A stretch of 6,204 bases of DNA from Gammaproteobacteria bacterium (GTDB lineage Bacteria; Pseudomonadota; Gammaproteobacteria; Eutrophobiales; Eutrophobiaceae), in NCBI GenBank assembly GCA_009843675.1, contig VYCZ01000172.1, forward strand, positions 1-6,204, written 5' to 3'. Below the pieces are notes generated by a model that made no database searches, was not told the origin of the DNA, and was given only the letters and a program-made list of their open reading frames with translations. Below, one piece after another: positions 1-6,166 of the stretch; position 1 is the stretch's first letter; every line of letters starts with the position of its first letter. The translations under genes and the position numbers were made by a program.

Positions 1-755
1 CCCTCAACCAGGGCATCGACCCGCGCCAGGGACTGCTGATCGGCGGGGGCGGGGGCGGGGGTCTTTACTGTACCGGCATCGCGCACCGGCTCGGCTGCTG
101 GCCGGTGCTGATCCCCAGCGCTTCCGCGGCGCTGAGCGCCACCGGCGCAATGCTGTCGGACCTGCGCGCCACCTACACCGCGACCGAACTCATGTCCGCC
201 AGGGTATTTGACCGTGAACGGGCCAATGCCGTGCTGGACGGCCTGCACGCCCAGTGCCGGGAGTTCTGCGACGGACCCGGCGCCGGTTCGATTCGTTCCG
301 AAATCAGTTTCTCCGTGGAGGCGCGTTACCAGGAACAGGTGTGGGAAATCGAAGTGCCGCTGGCGCGCCCGGAATTCAGCTCCGATGAGGATATTACCGC
401 CCTGGTGGAGAGCTTCCACGACACCCATGACGCGCTGTTCGCGGTACGCGACACGGGCTCGGACGTGGAGGTATTGACCTGGGTGGCGCACGTCAGTTGC
501 GCCCTGCAGGATGCGGATGCCCTGAAACCGCCTTCGGCGCCGGGGCGAAGCGGCGCAGGAGGCACCCGCAGGGCCTATTTCCCGGGCCAGGGCGTCATCG
601 ACACACCGGTATACCAGGTGCAGGACCTGGAAACGGGGCGCCGTTACCCCGGTCCGTTGCTGGTCGAGTCGCCGGTAACGACACTGGTGGTCGATGCCCG
701 GTCGGAGGTGGCGCGCAGCGCCAACGAATCCCTGCTGATTTATCCCCTGGAGTGA
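1..755 (+). CDS. HyuA-like subunit (hydantoinase A / oxoprolinase / acetone carboxylase beta family), C-terminal part
   Basis: The frame is open from base 3 to the TGA at 753-755 (250 codons), so this is the 3' end of a gene that starts outside the window; a GTG at 105 is internal. Family members are usually about 650-720 residues, so roughly the last third is visible. It begins with LLIGGGGGGGLYCTGIAHRLGC, which fits the glycine-rich loop of the actin-like ATPase fold of HyuA proteins, followed by VLIPSASAALSATGAMLSDL, the well-known 'P..(S/A)..SA.G....D' block. The end (FPGQGVIDTPVYQVQDLETG, then GPLLVESPVTTLVV) matches the C-terminal domain in which 'GPaIIEe..TT' is typical. The family uses ATP to activate a cyclic amide or ketone in the cytoplasm together with a HyuB partner, which follows directly. 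The segment FHDTHDALFAV with a following VEVLTW resembles, from memory, the acetophenone-carboxylase/caprolactamase-like branch rather than 5-oxoprolinase. The substrate cannot be named. Confidence 0.88.
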   Translation, partial: LNQGIDPRQGLLIGGGGGGGLYCTGIAHRLGCWPVLIPSASAALSATGAMLSDLRATYTATELMSARVFDRERANAVLDGLHAQCREFCDGPGAGSIRSEISFSVEARYQEQVWEIEVPLARPEFSSDEDITALVESFHDTHDALFAVRDTGSDVEVLTWVAHVSCALQDADALKPPSAPGRSGAGGTRRAYFPGQGVIDTPVYQVQDLETGRRYPGPLLVESPVTTLVVDARSEVARSANESLLIYPLE

Positions 756-768
756 AGAGAGCTCACCG

Positions 769-2538
769 ATGAACAGAAAAACCAGTATTCTTGACGGGCA
801 CCAGCTCGCACTGCTGAACAACCGTTTCGACGGCATCGTACGGGCGATGACCAATACCCTGTTGCGTACCGCGCGTTCCGCCATCCTGAACACGGCGCGG
901 GATTTTTCCTGCTGTATCCTGACCGCCGATCATGAAATGCTGGCCATGGCCGAGAGCCTGCCGATCCACGTCATGAGCGGCCCGGACCTGATGGCGCAAT
1001 GGATGGTGCGCTTCAACCCGGAACTCAGGCGCGGCGACGCCTTCCTGCACAACTCTCCCTACCACGGAAATTCCCATGCGGCCGACTGGACCATACTCGT
1101 CCCGGTCATCGATGACTCCGGCCGGCACCGCTTCACCGTCATCGCCAAGGCGCACCTGGCCGATTGCGGGAACGCGATACCCACCACCTACTCGGCCGCG
1201 GCGCGGGACGTTTACGAAGAAGGCGCGCTGATATTTCCCTGCGTGAAGGTACAGGAAGACTACCGGGACCGGGAAGACGTGCTGCGCATGGCGCAGGTCC
1301 GGATCCGGGTGCCCGAACTGTGGCACGGCGACTTCCTCGCCCTGCTGGGCGCGGTCCGGATCGGCGAACGCAAACTGCTGGAACTGCTACAGGAGATGGA
1401 CGGGGAAGAACTCACCGCATACCCTGCCGAATGGTTCGATTACAGCGAGCGCCTGATGATCGATGCGATCCGGCGCCTGCCCTCGGGGGAAACGACCACC
1501 TCCGGCTGGCACGATCCTATCCCCGGCGCCCTGCCGGACGGTCTTGAAGTGAGGACACATCTCAAGGTCGACAGCGACGCCGCGCGCATCGAGGTGGACC
1601 TGACCGACAACCCGGATTGCCAGCCCTGCGGCTTGAACCTGACCGAATCGACCGCGCGCACCGCGGCGATGATGGGCGTGTTCACCGGGCTGGGTTCCGT
1701 GGTGCCGTCCAACGCGGGCAGCTTCCGCCGCCTGCGCGTGCACCTGCGCGAGAACTGCGTGGTCGGGATTCCGAAACACCCGTACAGTTGCTCGGTGGCG
1801 ACCACCAACCTCTCCGAACTGCTCGCCAACTGCGTGGTACGCGCCCTTGCCGGACTCGGTGACGGCCACGGCATGGCCGCGACGGGCAAGGCCTCGCCGG
1901 CGGCCACGGCGGTGATATCGGGCACCGATAACCGCCCCGGGCGCGGACCGTTCGTGAACCAGTTGTGGCTCGGCTTCACGGCCGGGGCCGCCGGCCCCGT
2001 TGCCGACGGCTGGCTGACCATCCTCGGCCTCGGCGCCGCCGGGTTCCTGCGCCGCGACAGCATTGAGATACTGGAAATGAAATATCCCGTGCTGATCCAT
2101 TCGGAACACATCCTGCGCGACAGCGAGGGCGCCGGACGCTACTGTGGCTCACCGGCCCTGCAGGTCGAGTTCGGCTCGCTGGACTGTGAACTCACGGCCG
2201 TGTGGCTGAGCGAGGGCACCAATTACGAGGCCATCGGCGTGCAGGGCGGGGAAAACGGTTGCCTGGCGCGCCAGTACGTGCGCTACAGCGAAGGAGAAGT
2301 GTCGGATCCACTGGGCACCTATGAACAGGTCACGGTCAAACCGGGAGAACGCGTCGTCTCGATAGGCAGCGGCGGAGCCGGTTACGGACCACCCGGAACA
2401 CGCGATCCCGACCGGGTCGCCCGCGACGTGCAGCGCGGCTGGGTATCACCGGAACGGGCGCGGGAAACCTACCGGGTGGCGCTCAATGAAGCCGGCGCCA
2501 TCGACGCGGCGCAAACCGCAATGCTACGCAGCGGCTGA
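769..2538 (+). CDS. HyuB-like subunit (hydantoinase B / oxoprolinase family)
   Basis: This is a complete 589-residue protein, a normal length for HyuB, expected to be the catalytic partner of the upstream HyuA-like ATPase in opening a cyclic amide or carboxylating a ketone. Family landmarks in order: FSCCILTADHEMLA (about 46-59); the putative metal/active-site block HNSPYHGNSHAADW (94-107), equivalent to the usual NDPY.GG.H..D; AKAHLADCGNAIP (127-138, usually 'aH..DiGG..PGs'); ARDVYEEG (145-152); IEVDLTDNPDCQPCGLNLT (274-292); VPSNAGSFRRLRV (312-324); HILRDSEGAGRYCG (447-460); SGGAGYGPPGTRDPDRVARD (534-553). The ATG start at 769 lies 13 bases after the hyuA stop, with a modest purine-rich ribosome site (GAAGAGAG, 754-761), so the pair is co-transcribed and probably co-translated. 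Several usually conserved positions differ: N-S for N-D and G-N for G-G in the first block, and C-G for G-G in the second. The family is secure; the exact substrate is not. Confidence 0.92.
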   Translation: MNRKTSILDGHQLALLNNRFDGIVRAMTNTLLRTARSAILNTARDFSCCILTADHEMLAMAESLPIHVMSGPDLMAQWMVRFNPELRRGDAFLHNSPYHGNSHAADWTILVPVIDDSGRHRFTVIAKAHLADCGNAIPTTYSAAARDVYEEGALIFPCVKVQEDYRDREDVLRMAQVRIRVPELWHGDFLALLGAVRIGERKLLELLQEMDGEELTAYPAEWFDYSERLMIDAIRRLPSGETTTSGWHDPIPGALPDGLEVRTHLKVDSDAARIEVDLTDNPDCQPCGLNLTESTARTAAMMGVFTGLGSVVPSNAGSFRRLRVHLRENCVVGIPKHPYSCSVATTNLSELLANCVVRALAGLGDGHGMAATGKASPAATAVISGTDNRPGRGPFVNQLWLGFTAGAAGPVADGWLTILGLGAAGFLRRDSIEILEMKYPVLIHSEHILRDSEGAGRYCGSPALQVEFGSLDCELTAVWLSEGTNYEAIGVQGGENGCLARQYVRYSEGEVSDPLGTYEQVTVKPGERVVSIGSGGAGYGPPGTRDPDRVARDVQRGWVSPERARETYRVALNEAGAIDAAQTAMLRSG

Positions 2539-2546
2539 TATCCCCC

Positions 2547-2585
2547 TCGTCACGCCGGCACCCCCCAATAATACCGGCATGACGA
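2547..2585. terminator. Hairpin between convergent genes, possible bidirectional terminator
   Basis: The arms TCGTCA-c-GCCGG (2547-2558) and CCGGC-a-TGACGA (2574-2585) pair over 11 of 12 positions, with one C/A mismatch, around a 15-base loop. It sits 8 bases after the hyuB stop and 9 bases before the receptor stop on the other strand, exactly where a shared terminator for two converging units belongs. Neither side has a clear run of T, so it is not a textbook intrinsic terminator; it may instead block 3' exonuclease or be a copy of a dispersed palindromic repeat (arms of the CGTCA...TGACG type are common in such repeats). Confidence 0.6.
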
Positions 2586-2594
2586 GCCAAGTGA

Positions 2595-4760
2595 CTAATT
2601 GAAATTCCTGCGAATCGAGCCGCCGAACCAGCGCGGCGGGTCATACACCGCCTGCCGGTAATTGAACGGGAATACGAAAATCTTGATCAGGTTGGTCTCG
2701 TCTGTGAGGTTTTTCACGAAGAAACTGACTTCCCAATCCTGGTTTGCCGATAGCCAGGACAGCCTTGCATTGGTGACGAAACTCTCCTCGAGGTCCGATG
2801 CGGGATCGTTGTAGTTGTTGTTGTACCTGTTATCCATGTAATTGAAGTTCCATTGCGCCTCAAGGTCGCCATTCCATACCGGCCAGCTATAGATCACCTG
2901 GCCGGTGATATCGAATGCCGGGGCAAAAGACATCTCGACGTCCCGCACAACCGTACCATTTGTCACGTCCTCGATTTCAGAGTCGAGCAATGCAACGCCG
3001 ACGGAAATATTCAGGCGGTCGGCCGGAGTGATAGCAAACTCAACTTCCGCGCCGTAGGACGATGCGTCCGAATTTGAAATCGCGCCGCCCAGGCCGTTCC
3101 AGTTGTAGGTATGAAAATCCGAGTAGTCATAATAGAACGCCGCGGCATTCAGGCGCGCCCGGCCATCCAGAAACGTATTCTTCATGCCTATTTCAAACGC
3201 ATACAGGGTCTCATCCCCGTAAGGCACCTGTTCGGGAGTCGGGATACTGTAAAACCCGTTGTTGAAACCCCCTGCCTTGGTGCCGCGGGACACGGACCCG
3301 TACACCAGCAGGTCCTCCGTCGGGTGCCAGTCCAGTTCAATCTTTGCGGATATCAGGTCTTCCTTCCGATTGGTGAGGCCGCCCACGGACTCCCGGGTAA
3401 AATTGGCGGCCGGGGTGACGAATGCGCCGCTGGTGCGGTTTTCGGTTTCAAAATTCTTTTCATCATGGGTATAACGCACGCCGCCGATGAGCGTCCAGTC
3501 TTCATGCAGGCTGTACTCGGCCTGCCCGAATACCGAGATCGATTCCGTTTCCAGTGTCCATGGCGCATCGAATACCACGATGCCGGTGACCAGTTCCGCG
3601 TAAGGTTTCGCATCCGCATCCTGGTACAGGTAATATAATCCGGTAGTCCACCGGAATTGTCCGGTCTCCCCTGCAACCCTGAGCTCCTGGGTGACGTGTT
3701 CGGTATCAAAGGGGAACGCCGCAATACAGAGGAAATTGATGGACCCGTCGCAATCCTCTATGTTGTCACGCGACAGGTTCAGATAACCCGTCAGCGACGT
3801 CAGCGTCACTGCCCCGATGTCCCATTCGGCGCGCAGCAGGGTATGGAACGCCTCGGACTCCAGGTCCTGCGGGCTGTCGGTCCAGACTTCTCTCGGCTCT
3901 TCCACGCCGAGCTGGCTTTCGGAATACCCGAAAATATCGACCCCGCCGGGATTGTTGGAGGCGAGTCCGGTAGCAGGGTCGAACGAGACTATCTCGTGGT
4001 CCGTGTACAGGGGTATCACGTCCCTTTCCCCGTATTGAACCTTACCCGTGACCCTGAACGTTTCCGTCGGTTCGTAGGTAAACTGGCCGCGTGCAGCATA
4101 GGTGCCGACATCGGAGCCGTCAGGAAACGGCCCCCTGTTCTTGATGTATCCATCGGCTTCGTGAAACAGTCCGGCAACCCGCACCGACAGATCCTCGCTG
4201 AGCGGGCCGCCTGCCGCGGCTTCCACGATAACCTCGTCATAGGATGCGTAGGTGGCGTCGATGTAACCGTTAAACAGGTCTCCGGGTTTGTTGGTCACGT
4301 AGTGCATCAATCCGCCCGTGGTGTTACGCCCGAACAAGGTCCCCTGCGGGCCGCGCAGGCCTTCCACCCGCTCCAGGTCGAACAACCCGAAATCAATCGC
4401 GGTCTGCGGCAACAGGTAAAACTCGTCGTTGTACCCGACAACCGGCGATTCATGGGCGTCACCGAAATCGTTCTGCCCGATACCCCTGATATAAGTGAAC
4501 GCCGCCGCGCCCCTGCCCATGGTGGAAAAATTCGTCACACCCGGAATCTGCTGCCCGACTTCCGTGCTGTTGTTGAATTCGAACTTGCGCATCTGGTCGC
4601 CGCTGAGCGCGGTGACGGAAATACCGACGTTCTGCAGGTTCTGCTCCCGCTTCTGCGCGGTGACGATGATTTCCTCAAGGACTGCCGCATAGGAATTCGC
4701 TGCGAAAAATGAGAACAGGACTACAGGTAAAACGCTGGAAAGACGTGAATGAACCTTCAT
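2595..4760 (-). CDS. TonB-dependent outer-membrane receptor
   Basis: This is a complete 721-residue protein within the usual 650-800 range. It should form a 22-stranded barrel in the outer membrane closed by an N-terminal plug and use TonB/ExbBD energy to import a ligand. Residues 1-25 are a signal peptide (basic start, hydrophobic LPVVLFSFFAA, cleavage near NSYA/AV). EEIIVTAQKRE (29-39) is the TonB box. The plug follows, with VGISVTALSGDQM (45-57), IPGV (72-75), YIRGIGQ (90-96) and the hallmark VEGLRGPQGTLFGRNTTGG (132-150). The barrel ends in WFGGSIRRNFN; the last residue is Asn after Phe rather than the usual terminal aromatic. The plug segment GYNDEFYLLPQ (109-119) replaces the common GVY.DGVY form. 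The start is ATG at 4760 with only a G-tract (4768-4773) as ribosome site. The ligand is unknown: this subclass includes transporters for siderophores, sterol-like compounds and aromatic or sugar substrates. By eye the gene is richer in A/T than the hydantoinase genes. Confidence 0.93.
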   Translation of the reverse strand: MKVHSRLSSVLPVVLFSFFAANSYAAVLEEIIVTAQKREQNLQNVGISVTALSGDQMRKFEFNNSTEVGQQIPGVTNFSTMGRGAAAFTYIRGIGQNDFGDAHESPVVGYNDEFYLLPQTAIDFGLFDLERVEGLRGPQGTLFGRNTTGGLMHYVTNKPGDLFNGYIDATYASYDEVIVEAAAGGPLSEDLSVRVAGLFHEADGYIKNRGPFPDGSDVGTYAARGQFTYEPTETFRVTGKVQYGERDVIPLYTDHEIVSFDPATGLASNNPGGVDIFGYSESQLGVEEPREVWTDSPQDLESEAFHTLLRAEWDIGAVTLTSLTGYLNLSRDNIEDCDGSINFLCIAAFPFDTEHVTQELRVAGETGQFRWTTGLYYLYQDADAKPYAELVTGIVVFDAPWTLETESISVFGQAEYSLHEDWTLIGGVRYTHDEKNFETENRTSGAFVTPAANFTRESVGGLTNRKEDLISAKIELDWHPTEDLLVYGSVSRGTKAGGFNNGFYSIPTPEQVPYGDETLYAFEIGMKNTFLDGRARLNAAAFYYDYSDFHTYNWNGLGGAISNSDASSYGAEVEFAITPADRLNISVGVALLDSEIEDVTNGTVVRDVEMSFAPAFDITGQVIYSWPVWNGDLEAQWNFNYMDNRYNNNYNDPASDLEESFVTNARLSWLSANQDWEVSFFVKNLTDETNLIKIFVFPFNYRQAVYDPPRWFGGSIRRNFN

Positions 4761-4907
4761 TGATGTACCCCCCGGGACGAAGCCTCACCGTACCCGCCGC
4801 AACCGGAAAAAGACGGGTTTATTCGAGGATAACTATAGTCTACCCGGAGAGCATAATTCCAATTACCAGAATCTATAACCGGATATCACGGAAAATAATA
4901 TACGGTG
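4761..4907. other. Intergenic region between the Fe-S enzyme gene and the receptor
   Basis: These 147 bases separate two genes on the same (-) strand. The part near 4827-4907 is clearly A/T-rich against its surroundings, as expected of a promoter region, so the receptor is probably transcribed separately from, or additionally to, the upstream unit. No clear hairpin terminator for the upstream gene and no cobalamin-riboswitch B12 box (GCCACTG) is visible. Confidence 0.5.
4832..4862 (-). promoter_or_regulatory. Possible promoter of the TonB-dependent receptor
   Basis: Within the A/T-rich 147-base gap upstream of the receptor, the - strand reads TTGGAA (4862-4857) and TATAGT (4837-4832), 4/6 and 5/6 matches to the sigma-70 boxes but 19 bases apart, which is longer than optimal. 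A start near 4825 would leave a leader of about 65 bases. A 5-2-5 dyad, TAATTCCAATTA (4854-4865), overlaps the -35 box and could be an operator, but it is short and A/T-rich. It does not convincingly match a Fur box. Confidence 0.25.
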
Positions 4908-5882
4908 TCAGGGCGTTTGTTTTTTCTCGCGCTTTGCCAGCAGCATCTGCGACAGCTTCGGGCCCCGGCCCGGTTCCGACCAGGGGCAGACTTCTATGCA
5001 GATCGCGCAGCCGAAGGTCGTGGAGAAATACGGCACGCATTTGTCGAAATCCACGTACCAGCGGTATTCGCCGCGCACCCATTGCTTGTCATCGTGAATG
5101 GCGTCTGGCGGGCAATCGATGGTGCAGCGCCGGCACCCCAGGCACAGGTCGTCCACGCCGATATCCACCGGGCCGTCTATGCTGAGGGGGATGTCCGTGC
5201 CGACGGCGGACAGGCGGAAGTTGGAGCCGTACTCTTTCGAGATCATCGAACCGTGCTTGCCCAACTCGCCCAGGCCGGCGCGTACCGCCATGGGTATCTG
5301 CAGCGCCTCGGTGCTGCGCGGGTCGCCGTAAGCGTGGGCGGGCCAACCCATGGCGCGTATGTGTTCGGCCAGTTCGACGGCCACCCGGGCCACCTCCCCG
5401 TAGACACGCTGGACCTCCAGCCCGGAGCGCTCGTGGGGGACGTGCACCATCTCCTCCCGGCGCATGGGGATGCCGATACAGATGGCGTACTTGTACTTCA
5501 ACTCCATGTCACCGTACAGGTCGTTGTGTTCCATTTCGGTAACCCCGACAACGCCGGCGCCCAGTTCCTGCGCCTTTTGCTTCAATTGCCGGGCCATTTC
5601 AACCGGATCATCCACTTCAACCCGGCGTTTTGCCACCGGCCCGGCGCAGCGGCGCATCACCCAGCGGTTCCTGAGGGCCTGGAGCATGATTGACCAGGAA
5701 TTGTTCATCAGGAAAAAGTCGTTCATGACGGTCCAGGGCAACTCCCTGATCCAGGGGGCATGGAACACCCGCCCGGGGCGCACCTTTTCCTTCACGCCCA
5801 GGCCGTTGATGTCATTCCCGGAAACGGGTTGCGCCCGGTAGGCCGGCAGGTTTTCCGCCGATGGCGTGTCGTACAGCTTCAC
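4908..5882 (-). CDS. Short reductive-dehalogenase-like (QueG/RdhA superfamily) corrinoid/Fe-S protein
   Basis: The chosen start is GTG at 5882, giving 324 residues; it overlaps the stop of the upstream small gene as GTGA, with a G-rich ribosome site (GGGGGGAAG, 5893-5885). A longer form from ATG 5981 would overlap that gene by about 100 bases and adds a low-complexity, family-unlike N-terminus. The C-terminal half carries two [4Fe-4S] motifs: CLGCRRCTIDCP (Cys 247, 250, 253, 257) and C-x9-CAICIEVCP (Cys 282, 292, 295, 299). Before them, AGLGELGKHGSMISKEYGSN (202-221) and LSAVGTDIPL (224-233) match the cobalamin-side block shared by reductive dehalogenases and epoxyqueuosine reductase. In that family electrons pass through the clusters to a B12 cofactor that reduces the substrate. 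There is no Tat signal, so it should be cytoplasmic. Only about 25 residues follow the last cluster, so the C-terminal HEAT-like domain of QueG is missing and a tRNA role is unlikely. The N-terminal 75 residues (including FHAPWIRELPWTVMNDFF) are not recognised. Substrate unknown; dehalogenation is inferred from the family only. Confidence 0.85.
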   Translation of the reverse strand: MKLYDTPSAENLPAYRAQPVSGNDINGLGVKEKVRPGRVFHAPWIRELPWTVMNDFFLMNNSWSIMLQALRNRWVMRRCAGPVAKRRVEVDDPVEMARQLKQKAQELGAGVVGVTEMEHNDLYGDMELKYKYAICIGIPMRREEMVHVPHERSGLEVQRVYGEVARVAVELAEHIRAMGWPAHAYGDPRSTEALQIPMAVRAGLGELGKHGSMISKEYGSNFRLSAVGTDIPLSIDGPVDIGVDDLCLGCRRCTIDCPPDAIHDDKQWVRGEYRWYVDFDKCVPYFSTTFGCAICIEVCPWSEPGRGPKLSQMLLAKREKKQTP

Positions 5883-6097
5883 AGCTTCCCCCCGGTCGGC
5901 GTGAACCGGTCCACGTAATAGCGCCTGCCCTCTGCCCGGAAACGCCTGAATTCCGACCGGACCTTGCCGGCCCTGATCCACATCACGATGGTTTTGAGGA
6001 GATGGATCAACAGGCGGATATCACGCTTCAGCCGCCGGAAAAAACCGGCTTCCTCCAGGTAAAACTGAGCGGCAAAGGTTTTGTACTTGTTCCCCAT
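5879..6097 (-). CDS. Small basic protein translationally coupled to the RdhA-like enzyme
   Basis: Starting at ATG 6097 the protein is 72 residues (MGNKYKTFAAQFYLEEAGFF...); an in-frame ATG at 6139 would add 14 residues of GC-driven sequence and lies on top of the best -10 box, so the inner start is preferred although its ribosome site is poor. Its TGA (5881-5879) overlaps the GTG start of the next gene by four bases, a typical coupling arrangement. The sequence is strongly basic, with clusters RRLKRDIR (21-28) and RRFRAEGRR (51-59), around a hydrophobic or amphipathic segment LLIHLLKTIVMWI (29-41) that could lie on the membrane surface or bind a partner. I do not recognise a family. It could be an accessory or anchoring protein for the Fe-S enzyme, a job done by RdhB in anaerobic dehalogenase operons, but it shows only one short hydrophobic stretch and no similarity to RdhB that I can see. 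Alternatively it is the N-terminal part of one longer protein split by a frameshift at the overlap. Confidence 0.65.
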   Translation of the reverse strand: MGNKYKTFAAQFYLEEAGFFRRLKRDIRLLIHLLKTIVMWIRAGKVRSEFRRFRAEGRRYYVDRFTPTGGKL

Positions 6098-6130
6098 GGC
6101 AGCGGACGCCGGCCGGCAGCGGGCGGACGG

Positions 6131-6166
6131 TACCCGCATTATAAAATATGATGCGGCGTTTGGGTA
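6131..6166 (-). promoter_or_regulatory. Possible promoter/operator of the small-protein-RdhA unit
   Basis: The - strand carries a perfect TATAAT (6143-6138), but no good -35 box at 16-18 bases upstream (TACCCA at 17). It is embedded in a perfect inverted repeat, CCGCAT (6134-6139) / ATGCGG (6151-6156), with an 11-base A/T-rich spacer, and flanked by a second pair TACCC (6131-6135) / GGGTA (6162-6166). A dyad over a -10 box with a weak -35 is what an activator- or repressor-controlled promoter would look like. Transcription would begin near 6131, leaving about a 34-base leader to ATG 6097. Confidence 0.35.

Noticed and set aside
1387..2111. Two overlapping open frames of 223 and 240 codons on the - strand inside hyuB
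   Set aside because: They mirror the strongly supported HyuB frame and have Arg/Ala/Gly-rich composition typical of shadows.
3657..4712. A 351-codon open frame on the + strand opposite the TonB-dependent receptor
   Set aside because: It is entirely antisense to a receptor with clear signal peptide, TonB box and plug motifs, and its translation shows no recognisable domain; such long shadows are common opposite GC-rich genes.
4761..4907. Cobalamin riboswitch or Fur box upstream of the receptor
   Set aside because: No B12 box or riboswitch-like helices are visible, and the short TAATTCCAATTA dyad does not match the Fur consensus well.
4905..5693. A 262-codon open frame on the + strand opposite the Fe-S enzyme
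   Set aside because: The opposite strand encodes the conserved Cys motifs; this frame is an antisense shadow with no family features.
4908..5882. Calling the Fe-S protein epoxyqueuosine reductase (QueG)
   Set aside because: The C-terminal HEAT-like domain is missing, the N-terminus differs, and no tRNA-modification genes are nearby; the cluster region alone does not separate QueG from RdhA-like proteins.
5883..5981. N-terminal extension of the Fe-S enzyme from ATG 5981
   Set aside because: It would overlap the small gene by about 100 bases and adds GC-driven sequence; the GTG at 5882 has a ribosome site and a stop/start overlap.
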